Position numbers and translations under genes: made by a program. Below the pieces are notes generated by a model. The model was given only the letters and a program-made list of their open reading frames with translations, was not told where the DNA came from and searched no databases. 50,873 bases of DNA from Flavobacteriaceae bacterium (GTDB lineage Bacteria; Bacteroidota; Bacteroidia; Flavobacteriales; Flavobacteriaceae), in assembly GCA_024763245.1 (NCBI GenBank), contig JANTFW010000006.1, positions 1 to 50,873 on the forward strand, read 5' to 3'. Of the stretch, positions 34,880 to 44,249 are shown piece after piece (the stretch's first letter is position 1; each line of letters begins with the position of its first letter).

Positions 34880-35617
34880 TTAACTAAAAAAACCTAAAAG
34901 TCGAGCTTTTTTTGAACTGGCAACGGGCAGTGCTTTATTGTTTTTTAAAACAACCATACCTCCTTTTCCTTTTTGGTAACTCTGAATGGCACTGACATTA
35001 ACCAAATAGCTTTTATGAATTCGGGTAAAACCATTTTCGGCTAATTTCTTTTCAAAAAATCCCAATGTTTTACTCACTAGTTTTGTGATATCATTTTCAA
35101 GAAATAAATGGGTATAGTTATCATCGGCTTGGCAATATAGGATACTTTGGGTATCTATAACTTCAAATCCGGTTTGTGTGGGAATACTTATTTTTGTGTT
35201 ATGGTTGGTGATTTTGGGCTGAAGGATTTCTTGAGATAATTGGCGTTCCTTTGCCTTAATTTCAGTGACAAAATCTACCGCTTTTATCAGTTCATCAATA
35301 GATATGGGTTTTAATAAATAATAGGCTGCGTGTTCATTTAAAGCATCAATTGCATATTGATTATAGGCGGTTACAAAGATAGTTTCAAAGGAGCGATCAC
35401 CAACTTGCTCTAATAGATCAAAGGCATTGCCGTAGGGCATTTCTACATCTAAAAATACCAAATCTAGCTCATTTTGTCTAATTAACAACAAGGCTTGTTT
35501 TATATTCTCGGCTTCTCCCACAATTTGTACATTAGGACAGTATTTGTGTAAGTATTTTTTAAGAATATCACGACTTGTTTTCTCGTCTTCAACGATAATG
35601 GATTGTAATGGGGTCAT
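34880..35617 (-). CDS. LytTR-family response regulator
   Basis: The 245-residue protein has a receiver domain (about 5-120) with the acidic pair at 10-11 (VEDE) and phosphoacceptor Asp57 (LVFLDVEMP), and a conserved Lys in LLKPI. A C-terminal LytTR DNA-binding domain (about 145-245) carries FTRIHKSYLVNVSAI. It would be phosphorylated by the histidine kinase encoded 22 bases upstream on the same strand, with which it forms a two-component pair. Target genes cannot be read from the sequence; LytTR proteins often bind direct repeats upstream of envelope or fermentation genes. Confidence 0.92.
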   Translation of the reverse strand: MTPLQSIIVEDEKTSRDILKKYLHKYCPNVQIVGEAENIKQALLLIRQNELDLVFLDVEMPYGNAFDLLEQVGDRSFETIFVTAYNQYAIDALNEHAAYYLLKPISIDELIKAVDFVTEIKAKERQLSQEILQPKITNHNTKISIPTQTGFEVIDTQSILYCQADDNYTHLFLENDITKLVSKTLGFFEKKLAENGFTRIHKSYLVNVSAIQSYQKGKGGMVVLKNNKALPVASSKKARLLGFFS

Positions 35618-35639
35618 ATATACTTTTTTTGTATTGAGG

Positions 35640-37847
35640 TCAATCTTTTTTAAGGAGTAATACTACTTTTGTACCACTTTGATCTTCATAGAGGTCACTA
35701 ATACTAACCGCTACTTTATCTCGGTACATTTCATTGAGTATTTGTATACGTTTTTTGATATTATTCATTCCTTTAGATTGTTGTTTTTTTTGATTTTGAG
35801 TTTTTAATTGTTTAGATTTTTGACGTCCAATACCATTATCGGTAATAGTAATTGACATAGATTCTGAGTCAATTTGCTTAAAAATAACACTTAATTTTCC
35901 TTTGGTTTTTTTGTAACGCAATCCGTGCCAAACGGCATTTTCTACATAAGGTTGTAAAAGCATGGGTGGTATTTGAAATTCGGATACTTGTAATTGCTCA
36001 TCAATATGAAGTTCATAATCAAACTTATCTTGAAAACGCGAGTGTTCTAATTTTAAATAGAGGGCTAATAATTCAATTTCTTTTGCCAAGGGGATAAAAT
36101 CTTGTTCGGAGTTATTAAGGACGTTGCGCATTAAGGTGGAAAACTCGGTTAGGTATCGATTTGCTGCCCGTTCATCACTTTGTGCTATAAAACTATTAAC
36201 CGAATTGAGTGCGTTAAAAATAAAATGAGGATTCATTTGAGAACGCAATGATTTTAATGCCAATAAATTGTTGGCTAATCGGCGTTGTTTGTTGTTTTTA
36301 TACATAGCATACAAGGCCACACTAAATAAGAGAAGCCCGACTATTAACGCATAGATCAATAGCTTTTGTCTTTTGTAATTAGAGTCGGATAATTCTTTTT
36401 CGCGTTGGGTTAATTGTATGCGACTTTTGGATAATTCTCTGTCTTTTTCAAGAGAATTGATGCGGTTTTGCTTTTCTCTAAGATTATTGTTAAGGGCAAT
36501 AATGTCTTCAATTTCTTTTTCTTTTTGTTGGTATAATTTATCGACTAATTTGGCATATTCCTGATATTTTTGAAGGGCTTTTTTTGAATTTCCTATTTTT
36601 TTGTACAGTTCTGATAACTGTTGTACGGCGTCTTTTTGTGTTTGGAGTTCTTTTAGCTCTTTGGCTTTTGAGGCGCTTTTTTCAAGATAAGGTATAGCTT
36701 TGTTAAATTCTTTCTTGTTTAGATAGGCTTTCCCAATTTCCAAATTGAGCTGTGGAGTCGTAATATTTCTAGTAGCTGAAACCTCATTAGTCAGCAAATC
36801 AACTCTATCGACTTGAGCCTCTTCTAATTCTTTGAGTGTTTGTTTTCTCAGTTGAATTTCGTTATCATAATCATTATTTTGTTGATAGATATCCGCTACG
36901 TTATTTTGAACATTTGCTCTTTTTTTTAGGTGTTCTGATTTTGCACTTTTTAGTGTATTTTGTATATATAACGAGGCTTCTTTATCTTTTCCTTCCGTAG
37001 TGAGCAATCCGGCAATTTTAGTATTTAATTCAGAGATTTTAGGAGTTATTTTATGCGTTGTGGCAATCCTAACTGCTTTTTTATAATACGAAATAGCTAA
37101 GTCGGTTTGTTGCTGAGATAAGGTGACATTCCCAAGTCCTTCTAGTACTTGAATTCTTTGCCAATTGGATAAATCGTCGTCTAACAATTGTTCAAAAATA
37201 GAAGTACTCTCTTTATAGTTATTTGTCTTAAACAAAGCGGTAGCAAGTTTTAGCTGCAAGTCACTGCTTTTGCCTTTTTGTATGGCGGTTTGGTAGCTGC
37301 TTACGGCTAAGTCATATTGTTTTAAGGCCATGTAATTGTCCCCTAAAAGTGTATAACTACGGATTATATCTTTTTTACTCTGCCTGCTGTTGCTTTGTAA
37401 TTGTTTTTCGATAAAGTCGATACTTTTATACCGGTTTTTGGTAGTATAATAGTAAGCAGAATCTAAGTAGTTTTTTGTTTTGGAATAACTACTGTATTTT
37501 CGCTTTGAAGATGTAGGCCGGCTGCGTATGCTCTCGGATTCGTCCTGTACCTTATATTCCGAGCGACCATCTAACCGATAACTGTTTATTCGATTTTCGT
37601 TCTTACTTAAAATAATCATGTCCCCACGCTGTGCACTTATAGTAAAATAACCATCACTATCAGAGAAAGTAGACCTGTTTTTACCTTGTACAGTTACTTT
37701 AATATGTGCTAATGGATTGCCATTTTCGTCTGTTATTCTATCGGTATATACATTCTTTTGAGTAGTATTGGAATGCTCTTCCTGAGAATAGCCATGATAT
37801 GACATTCCTATGATAAGCCCCATTACTATTAGCTGTAAGATTCTCAT
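35640..37847 (-). CDS. LytS-type sensor histidine kinase with TPR sensor region
   Basis: The 735-residue protein begins with a signal peptide (1-21, SYHGYSQ), a carboxypeptidase-regulatory-like beta domain (about 34-80) and then 8-10 TPR-like helical repeats in the periplasm (about 155-430). After a coiled segment comes a membrane helix (about 495-515). The cytoplasmic LytS/His_kinase region has NPHFIFNALNSVNSF near 540, where the phospho-His lies, PPMLLQPYVENAVWHG, and an ATP lid D-N-G-I-G. It autophosphorylates and passes phosphate to the LytTR regulator next door. The periplasmic TPR region probably senses an envelope protein or peptide. Confidence 0.9.
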   Translation of the reverse strand: MRILQLIVMGLIIGMSYHGYSQEEHSNTTQKNVYTDRITDENGNPLAHIKVTVQGKNRSTFSDSDGYFTISAQRGDMIILSKNENRINSYRLDGRSEYKVQDESESIRSRPTSSKRKYSSYSKTKNYLDSAYYYTTKNRYKSIDFIEKQLQSNSRQSKKDIIRSYTLLGDNYMALKQYDLAVSSYQTAIQKGKSSDLQLKLATALFKTNNYKESTSIFEQLLDDDLSNWQRIQVLEGLGNVTLSQQQTDLAISYYKKAVRIATTHKITPKISELNTKIAGLLTTEGKDKEASLYIQNTLKSAKSEHLKKRANVQNNVADIYQQNNDYDNEIQLRKQTLKELEEAQVDRVDLLTNEVSATRNITTPQLNLEIGKAYLNKKEFNKAIPYLEKSASKAKELKELQTQKDAVQQLSELYKKIGNSKKALQKYQEYAKLVDKLYQQKEKEIEDIIALNNNLREKQNRINSLEKDRELSKSRIQLTQREKELSDSNYKRQKLLIYALIVGLLLFSVALYAMYKNNKQRRLANNLLALKSLRSQMNPHFIFNALNSVNSFIAQSDERAANRYLTEFSTLMRNVLNNSEQDFIPLAKEIELLALYLKLEHSRFQDKFDYELHIDEQLQVSEFQIPPMLLQPYVENAVWHGLRYKKTKGKLSVIFKQIDSESMSITITDNGIGRQKSKQLKTQNQKKQQSKGMNNIKKRIQILNEMYRDKVAVSISDLYEDQSGTKVVLLLKKD

Positions 37848-37989
37848 ATTGCTGTAAAAGTACTTATAAAAGGGCAGTTATAAAAATATGCAAACGGTAG
37901 AAAGGGTGTTTTTTAGCCTAAAAATGCCGCATAACCTTCGGATAAGCTTTGTTTACGAACTAATTTGTTGGTTTACCTCATTACTACAC

Positions 37990-38020
37990 AAACCCATCCA
38001 TAAAGCATAAAAATGGGTTT
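37990..38020. terminator. Hairpin between YeiH-family gene and histidine kinase
   Basis: AAACCCAT (37990-37997) pairs perfectly with ATGGGTTT (38013-38020), with a 15-base loop. It lies 3' of the YeiH-family gene, where a terminator would be expected. It has no T-run on the minus strand, so termination is only probable. Confidence 0.45.
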
Positions 38021-38111
38021 ATTCCTTTTTAGAAGGAAGAAGTTGAGTAAAGCATAATTTTGTTCATGTTTCAATATTGTATTGTAAGGCTTATAGTTAT
38101 AATTGTCCTGT

Positions 38112-39614
38112 TCAGTGAGCTAGTGGAGGTAACATACCGTGATGGAAAATATAGGCTACTAAATAGGCTATGGGTGCAATAATTACAAATAAGCCAATAG
38201 CATAGAGAAGTATCAGTCTTCCCATTCCTTTTAGTTTACTAAAATCGGTGATAACCCCAATACTTAAGAATGTGAGCATAAACATAAATTTTCTAAAAGT
38301 GCCTTGAACAATATTGCCTCCTATTTTAGCATCCGGAAGTATATCGGGAAAGAAATACATCATCCCCAAATAGATAATCCAGACGAGCATATAGGCCAAA
38401 ACAAATTTTGGAAATCGGAACCAAATCTCCTTTAGTGGTATTTTTTCCTTCGATTTTTTATTTTCAACATTTCGTATCCAAATTATAGCTAGAATAAACG
38501 ACCATATACCGATAAATACATCTATCCATATTTTGGTTAATATAGCAGCACTTAAGATCCAGCCTTCTTCCCATTTTACATCTTCTTTCTTTAAATGTTT
38601 GGAGACCATTAATTCATCTAGTATAGCACCGGCAGCTGCATCAGCACCATCTGTTTTAACGGTCATTCCCATAGCTGCTCCATTTACGATGGGTTGATTT
38701 GGTGCTAAGTTGGTATATACCGGAGGTAATACAACCAATTCAAACATAGCAAATACAATAATTAGTGTAGATACCGCTATGGGTATAATAGGTTTTGCTT
38801 TTATTGCACCTGCTGTAGCAATGGAGGCAGATACACCACATATAGATATTCCCGAGGACAATACTGCTGCAGAGGAACGGTTGAGTTTAAAGAATTTTCG
38901 ACCCACATAATACACAATCGGCCAAAAAAGTAAATAGGCGACAAAGGCTGCTGCTGCACCTGCAAGAGCTAGTTCATAAGTAAAACCGGCTGCTTTCATG
39001 GTCATCATACCCAATTTAATACCTAAAAGAACTATGGCTGTTTTAATAAACCATTCCGGTTTAGCTGCCTCTTTTATTTTATCGGCAAAATCTTTAAAAA
39101 AGTTTCCAATTAATAAACCAATTAATAGTGCCAACATAAACGAAAAACCTCCGCCTAATTGTAAGCCCCAAGTCAGGTCAAAAATCTCAAAGTAATTTTT
39201 TCCTTTAATACTTGCATTAATAGCGCTAAAATGAGCCTCATGACCTATAATCCATGAAACCCAAGTTAATACAAATATTACGCTAAACCCAAGAATATAT
39301 TTTTTAACATTTAATTTCTGATAGTATGCGCCAATACCGGTTAGTATTGTAAAAACGATGTAGGTAATAAGTATAGCTACTAGAGGGTGAAGAAAATTAT
39401 AATCTTTAGAGGTGGTTTTGATGAGTTTTGACCATGCAAAATCCTGTACTAGATTTGTAAATTCCCAGGTTTTAGGTTTGGCAATCCATCCGACAATTTC
39501 CAATCCCCAAATACTCAGTAATCCCATTGCAAAAAAGAAAAGGCCTAACCAAGCTGACCACCAATCTTCGGTACTAAACATACCGCTATACCATTTTTTA
39601 TTTAGTGTACTCAT
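38112..39614 (-). CDS. YeiH-family putative sulfate exporter
   Basis: The 500-residue inner-membrane protein has about 11-12 helices and the YeiH/UPF0324 signature GKAAPE-like region replaced here by AKPEWFIKTAIVLLGIKLGM, followed by SSAAVLSSGISICGVSASIATAGAI (about residues 247-270) with the conserved Gly-Ser-Ile-Cys-Gly. It is longer than typical members (about 340) because of an extra N-terminal region with three or four helices. The family is annotated as a putative sulfate or anion exporter, and experimental support is limited. It is the last gene of an apparent operon with two tiny genes upstream. Confidence 0.82.
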   Translation of the reverse strand: MSTLNKKWYSGMFSTEDWWSAWLGLFFFAMGLLSIWGLEIVGWIAKPKTWEFTNLVQDFAWSKLIKTTSKDYNFLHPLVAILITYIVFTILTGIGAYYQKLNVKKYILGFSVIFVLTWVSWIIGHEAHFSAINASIKGKNYFEIFDLTWGLQLGGGFSFMLALLIGLLIGNFFKDFADKIKEAAKPEWFIKTAIVLLGIKLGMMTMKAAGFTYELALAGAAAAFVAYLLFWPIVYYVGRKFFKLNRSSAAVLSSGISICGVSASIATAGAIKAKPIIPIAVSTLIIVFAMFELVVLPPVYTNLAPNQPIVNGAAMGMTVKTDGADAAAGAILDELMVSKHLKKEDVKWEEGWILSAAILTKIWIDVFIGIWSFILAIIWIRNVENKKSKEKIPLKEIWFRFPKFVLAYMLVWIIYLGMMYFFPDILPDAKIGGNIVQGTFRKFMFMLTFLSIGVITDFSKLKGMGRLILLYAIGLFVIIAPIAYLVAYIFHHGMLPPLAH

Positions 39615-39620
39615 TCGTTA

Positions 39621-39863
39621 TTAATTTATATTGAACGTAAAATCTCTGTTAAAATAATGGGGCATATATTGACGATGCCATCGTGGAAATCGATCAAAAT
39701 CAAAATACATTTTAATTCTAAAATTTCCTTTGTCGTAATTATGATGAATATGATTTTTTATAGCCTCATCAATTTCATCTAATGAATTTGCAGTAATTTT
39801 TAATGAATCATTAAAACAAACCCACTGACGATCTGTAAATGAGAGTGTAAAATCGAGTTGCAT
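39621..39863 (-). CDS. Small acidic/aromatic protein, unknown function
   Basis: I do not recognise a family. I start at ATG 39863 (MQLDFTLSFTDRQW, 80 residues), which leaves 5 bases after the upstream stop. An ATG at 39884 is also possible but overlaps the upstream gene. The sequence has two strands (FTLSFTDRQWVCFN, SLKITANS), a helix (LDEIDEAIKNHIHH) and an aromatic, basic end (DFDRFPRWHRQYMPHYFNRDF). It lies six bases before the YeiH-family start, so it is translated with that transporter and may assist or regulate it. Confidence 0.65.
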   Translation of the reverse strand: MQLDFTLSFTDRQWVCFNDSLKITANSLDEIDEAIKNHIHHNYDKGNFRIKMYFDFDRFPRWHRQYMPHYFNRDFTFNIN

Positions 39864-39868
39864 ACAGA

Positions 39869-40027
39869 TTAAAGGATAAGCCAATTAATAAGTGCGCCCA
39901 GAATACCCAATCCTACTATTGCAATAATAATACTCCATATAACCAATTTGTTTTCCCAAGGTTCCCAAGGTTCGGGATTGGTAAAGAGCTCATCGAGATG
40001 TGAATCGGTTTGTATGTGTTTTTCCAT
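39869..40027 (-). CDS. 52-residue membrane protein
   Basis: ATG 40027 to TAA 39869 encodes a soluble N-terminal half (MEKHIQTDSHLDELFTNPEP then WEPWENK) and a single membrane helix (about 28-50, VIWSIIIAIVGLGILGALIN). The Pro-Trp-Glu repeat PEPWEPWE comes from a short direct repeat in the DNA. It is followed after 5 bases by the 80-residue gene and then by the YeiH-family transporter, all on the minus strand. Position and size suggest an accessory subunit of the transporter. I know no family for it. Confidence 0.65.
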   Translation of the reverse strand: MEKHIQTDSHLDELFTNPEPWEPWENKLVIWSIIIAIVGLGILGALINWLIL

Positions 40028-40238
40028 AAAAGAAAGATTTTAATACATTAAGTAATATTTATTCCAGTGCCGAAAATATAATAGGGATACATAGCAAATC
40101 GTGATAAATATCATTTTATAAGGAAATAATATTTTTTATGACGAGTGTTCTAATTAAATGCTATCACTATAGAAGTTTTTTTTAAAATCTTATGAGCATA
40201 AAGTGATTAGAGACAAAATGTATAAGGGTCTTATTTTT

Positions 40239-40246
40239 TATATTTG
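40239..40246 (+). promoter_or_regulatory. -7 promoter box of threonine aldolase
   Basis: TATATTTG is a perfect -7 match. It overlaps the TTG at 40244 that would extend the frame, showing the true start is downstream at 40277 or 40283. Confidence 0.65.
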
Positions 40247-40276
40247 TTGCAGATTAATAACCAAGCACTTACTTCT

Positions 40277-41299
40277 ATGCAAATGATAAACCTATTGAGT
40301 GATACCCTTACCAAGCCTACTCCCCACATGTTAGAATTTATGATTCACGCCGAGGTTGGTGATGATGTTTTTCAACAAGACCCCAGTGTAAATGCTCTAC
40401 AACATAAAATGGCTGATTTGTTTGGAATGGAGGCAGCCCTTTTTTTTCCTTCGGGAACTATGGCCAATCAAACAGCAATTAAACTTCACACACAACAAGG
40501 GGAACAATTGATTTGTGATAAATGGGCTCATGTTTATAATTTTGAAGGAGGAGGTGCGGCTTTTAACTCCGGTGTTTCCTGTCGTTTGATAGATGGCAAT
40601 AGGGGTATGTTTACTGCAGATCAAGTACAGCGTGCAATTAATGACAATACCAATATACATTTACCCATTAGTACATTGGTATGTATAGAAAATACTACAA
40701 ACAAAGGGGGTGGTGCTTGTTGGGATTTTGATGAAATTACTAGAATAAAGAAAGTTTGTGATCAACATAATATGGCACTTCATTTGGACGGTGCCCGACT
40801 CTTTAATGCGCTGGTTGCAAAAGGCGAATCACCGAAACTGTATGGGGCTATATTTGATACGATTTCTATTTGCCTTTCTAAAGGTTTAGGTGCTCCTGTA
40901 GGATCAGTTTTGCTGGGGACAAAGAAACATATCCAAAAGGCATTACGGATTAGAAAATTATTGGGTGGGGCTATGCGTCAAGCCGGTTATATGGCTGCTG
41001 CGGGTATTTATGCCTTAGACCACCATGTGGAGCGTTTGGCAGAGGATCATAGGCATGCTAAACGATTAGCCGGAGCTCTTGAATCTTGCCGTTTTGTAAA
41101 AAAGGTTGAACCGGTAGAAACCAATATCATTATTTTTTATTTAAAAGATGAATATACAGAAAGTAAATTTATAGCTCTTCTTAAAGAGAAAAAAATAATA
41201 TTGGGTAGTATGGGCGAAGGAAAATTGCGTATGGTTACGCATTTAGATGTAAGTGAGCAGATGATAAACCAAGTGGTTCAAACCCTTAATGCATTATAA
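40277..41299 (+). CDS. ltaE: Low-specificity threonine aldolase
   Basis: The PLP-dependent enzyme splits threonine or allo-threonine into glycine and acetaldehyde. From ATG 40277 it has 340 residues. The opening MINLLSDTLTKPTPHML and GDDVFQQDPSVNAL are typical, as are FFPSGTMANQTAI, the PLP-phosphate and His region (DKWAHVYNFEGGGAA), HLDGARLFNA with the ring-binding Asp, and the Schiff-base Lys in ICLSKGLGAPVGS. The start is MQMINLL or MINLL; the TTG start upstream overlaps the promoter. It is convergent with the GH3 fusion, with only 7 bases between stops. Confidence 0.9.
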   Translation: MQMINLLSDTLTKPTPHMLEFMIHAEVGDDVFQQDPSVNALQHKMADLFGMEAALFFPSGTMANQTAIKLHTQQGEQLICDKWAHVYNFEGGGAAFNSGVSCRLIDGNRGMFTADQVQRAINDNTNIHLPISTLVCIENTTNKGGGACWDFDEITRIKKVCDQHNMALHLDGARLFNALVAKGESPKLYGAIFDTISICLSKGLGAPVGSVLLGTKKHIQKALRIRKLLGGAMRQAGYMAAAGIYALDHHVERLAEDHRHAKRLAGALESCRFVKKVEPVETNIIIFYLKDEYTESKFIALLKEKKIILGSMGEGKLRMVTHLDVSEQMINQVVQTLNAL

Positions 41300-41306
41300 A
41301 ACTGTA

Positions 41307-44234
41307 CTACTTTACAAGGGCATCCACCACTATCTGTTGTGTTTTGGTTCGGATATCTTCCTCTACTAATTTGGTATTACTCATAGTTGGGTACACTCTA
41401 TTAGATAAGAAAATATAGAGTAAACCGGTTTCGGGGTCAGCCCAAACATAAGTGCCCGTAAAACCACTATGTCCAAAACTTTTATCGGAAACACATCCGC
41501 AAGTTGCTTTAATTTCAGGGTTTAATTGGGGTTTATCAAAACCCAAACCACGTCGTATAGAGTCTTTTTCATAATACCGATGATTAAATAAATCAATAGT
41601 CTTGGATTTAAAATACCGTTTACCCCCATAAAACCCTTTTTGAAGATACATTTGCATCATTTTAGCAAGATCATTAGCGTTGGCAAAGAGACCGGCATTA
41701 CCACTTACACCACCCATCATGGCAGCACCCATATCGTGAACCGTTCCTTGTAAGAGTTGATGACGATAATAATTATCAATTTCAGTGGGAACAATTCTTT
41801 GTTTATTGAATTTTTCTAAGGGCAAATAAGTCAAGGTCTTTGCTCCAATAGGTTTGTAAAATAAAGAATCTACCAAGCCTTCCATTTTTTGATGATAGGT
41901 ATCTTCCATATATTTTTTAGTTAAGTAAAAAATAAGACCGCTATATTTATAACCCGGTTTTTCTCTCAACTCTGATGCTGCAATTTTATGGTATATACTG
42001 TCTTGATAATCACTTCGTAAATATAATTTATCAGTAATTTTAATAGCGTAATCTTTATTGGGTTTTGGTCTATAATATAAGGGTAAAGGTTTCTTTGTTA
42101 TGCTGTCCAGTGTGCTGGGATAATATTGAATCCAAGCCTTTATTTGTCCAAAATGAGAGAGTGCTTTACGGACGCTAATAGTATCTTTATTACTATTCTT
42201 AAGAAGGGGCATTACTTGCCCTAATGTTGATTTTAAATCAATTTTTTTCTCCTCTTGAGCCTTCATAATAAGGGGTAAGGCACCCATTATTTTTGTAATA
42301 GAAGCCAAATCATAAAGATCTGTTTTTTTAACTTTTTGTTTTTTGTCAAAGGTAAAGTAACCAAAGCTCTTGTAATAGACTACTTTTCCGTAGCGAGCAA
42401 CCAGCACTTGAAGCCCCGGAGCCATTTTTTCTTCTATAACCCTTTTAGCAATTGAGTCTATAGCTGTTAATTTTTCAGAACGCATCCCTACTTCTTCGGG
42501 AAGCCCATAGGATAAGCGTCTAATGTTTGGTGAGAATAGCCCAAAATTTACAGGAAAATGTTTGCCGATACTCACTGGTAATTTCCCCGTTGTTTCTAAT
42601 GCTCCAAATATTTTTTGTGCAGTTAATTCTTGTGCAATGTTTGAATTTTGATAACTGACAACAAGGCCCTCAATAGCACTAAAATCTGTTATTTGTAATA
42701 AGCTGTAGGGACTGGAAAATAGACTGAGTATAACCTTATTTTGTGTAGCGATTTTCTTTAATAAGTTTAAATCATTAGTAGAAAAGGCATACGATTTCCA
42801 CGGATTGTCATTTGATTTATGAAAGCCAATCAGCACTAGATCATACGATTTCAGTTCTTTTAACAAGTTTGGGTTATTAACCGTATTAATAACTTCTATG
42901 GAAGTGTAGTTTTGAAGCATAGACACAAAAGCCTTGTCATTTGCATCGCCAAGTTTAACATAAGCTATTTTTTGGGTAAGATCTTGGATGGGATAGATCG
43001 TACCTCTTTTTAACAGCGTAATAGATTGATCTACTAATTTTCTGTGTAATAGGGTGTCTTTCAAGGTGTTTAAATCCTTAGTAATTTCTTTAAGTTTAAT
43101 GGGATGGTAATGGTGTAGACCGGCCCAATATTTTGCAGAAAGAATCTTTCGGACAGATCCATCTAGACGTTGTGTGCTAATATGCCCATCGTCTACTGCT
43201 TTTTCAAAGTGTGCAATGGCCTTTGGAACATCTTCAGAGAAAAGTAACAAATCATTTCCTGCTGAAAAAGCAGCGAGATCTACTTCACCCGGTTGGGCAA
43301 AATTGGCAACCCCTTTCATATTTAAGGCATCGGTAATGATAAGTCCTTTGAAACCCAGTTGTTCTTTTAGTAAATGTGTAATCACATTTTTGGAAAGAGA
43401 GGTGGGTAGTGTCTCATTTTTTTCTAATGAAGGAATAGAAAGATGTGCGGTCATTACGCTAGCTAAATGATTTTTTATCAGCTCTTTGTAAGGTAACAAT
43501 TCTACGGAATCAATACGTGTAGAATCAAACAACACACGGGGTAAGGTCTTATGAGAATCTTTATTGGTATCACCATGACCCGGAAAATGCTTGGCACAAG
43601 CCAGGACTCTTTGAGATTGTAAACCTTTTGTAAAGGATATAGCCTTTTGAGCGACATTGTATTTGTTTTCGCCAAAAGATCGGTTGCCTATAATAGGATT
43701 ATTGGGATTGGTATTGATATCCACTACCGGAGCAAAGTTAATATGAATTCCTAGTCTATTGCACTGCGAACCAATCTGTTTGCCTAATGAATCAATTAAG
43801 GAATTGTTTCGGAGTGCTCCCAAACTCATATTCCAAGGATATTTATAGGTACTGTCTAATCGCATCGCCAAGCCCCACTCGCCATCAAAACCAATTAATA
43901 AAGGAATTTTTGATTCGGATTGATATAGGTTTGTCAGTTTTGCTTGTTTGTAGGGATTACCTTGCATAAATATAAGACCACCAATATGTTGCTCTTTAAT
44001 TAGTTTTTCAATTTCTTTTTGATGTTGAGTATCTCTATTAGAATAAGCAGCAAGCATAAAGAGCTGACCAATTTTTTCACGTTTACTCATGCTTTTCATA
44101 ACACTATCTACCCATTTTTTTTGAGCGATAGTATCTTGCATTTGTAATGGGTTTGTTTGTTGGGCATATAAAGCCAAAGAGAACAAAAATCCTGACAAGT
44201 GAAAAAATATAATCCGTAAATGTTTGATGCTCAT
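41307..44234 (-). CDS. Fusion of GH3 beta-N-acetylhexosaminidase and serine hydrolase
   Basis: The 975-residue secreted protein has a signal peptide (1-24, LALYAQ). A GH3 NagZ-like domain (about 35-390) contains CAKHFPGHGDTNKDSH and the nucleophile Asp in IITDALNMKGV, and a GH3 C-terminal part extends to about 560. From about 600 to the end a class C beta-lactamase-like hydrolase follows, with catalytic Ser and Lys in ASITK (about 641-645), YSG at the Y-x-N position, and HSGFTG in the third box. Such fusions occur in Bacteroidota and probably trim peptidoglycan fragments: one half removes N-acetylglucosamine, the other cuts peptides or esters in the periplasm. Exact substrates are unproven. 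Confidence 0.88.
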   Translation of the reverse strand: MSIKHLRIIFFHLSGFLFSLALYAQQTNPLQMQDTIAQKKWVDSVMKSMSKREKIGQLFMLAAYSNRDTQHQKEIEKLIKEQHIGGLIFMQGNPYKQAKLTNLYQSESKIPLLIGFDGEWGLAMRLDSTYKYPWNMSLGALRNNSLIDSLGKQIGSQCNRLGIHINFAPVVDINTNPNNPIIGNRSFGENKYNVAQKAISFTKGLQSQRVLACAKHFPGHGDTNKDSHKTLPRVLFDSTRIDSVELLPYKELIKNHLASVMTAHLSIPSLEKNETLPTSLSKNVITHLLKEQLGFKGLIITDALNMKGVANFAQPGEVDLAAFSAGNDLLLFSEDVPKAIAHFEKAVDDGHISTQRLDGSVRKILSAKYWAGLHHYHPIKLKEITKDLNTLKDTLLHRKLVDQSITLLKRGTIYPIQDLTQKIAYVKLGDANDKAFVSMLQNYTSIEVINTVNNPNLLKELKSYDLVLIGFHKSNDNPWKSYAFSTNDLNLLKKIATQNKVILSLFSSPYSLLQITDFSAIEGLVVSYQNSNIAQELTAQKIFGALETTGKLPVSIGKHFPVNFGLFSPNIRRLSYGLPEEVGMRSEKLTAIDSIAKRVIEEKMAPGLQVLVARYGKVVYYKSFGYFTFDKKQKVKKTDLYDLASITKIMGALPLIMKAQEEKKIDLKSTLGQVMPLLKNSNKDTISVRKALSHFGQIKAWIQYYPSTLDSITKKPLPLYYRPKPNKDYAIKITDKLYLRSDYQDSIYHKIAASELREKPGYKYSGLIFYLTKKYMEDTYHQKMEGLVDSLFYKPIGAKTLTYLPLEKFNKQRIVPTEIDNYYRHQLLQGTVHDMGAAMMGGVSGNAGLFANANDLAKMMQMYLQKGFYGGKRYFKSKTIDLFNHRYYEKDSIRRGLGFDKPQLNPEIKATCGCVSDKSFGHSGFTGTYVWADPETGLLYIFLSNRVYPTMSNTKLVEEDIRTKTQQIVVDALVK

Positions 44235-44249
44235 AGTATAACTTCTTGT

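Noticed and set aside
38022-38038. TTCCTT/AAGGAA hairpin as terminator
   Set aside because: 6-bp stem of low stability with no T-run on the transcribed strand.
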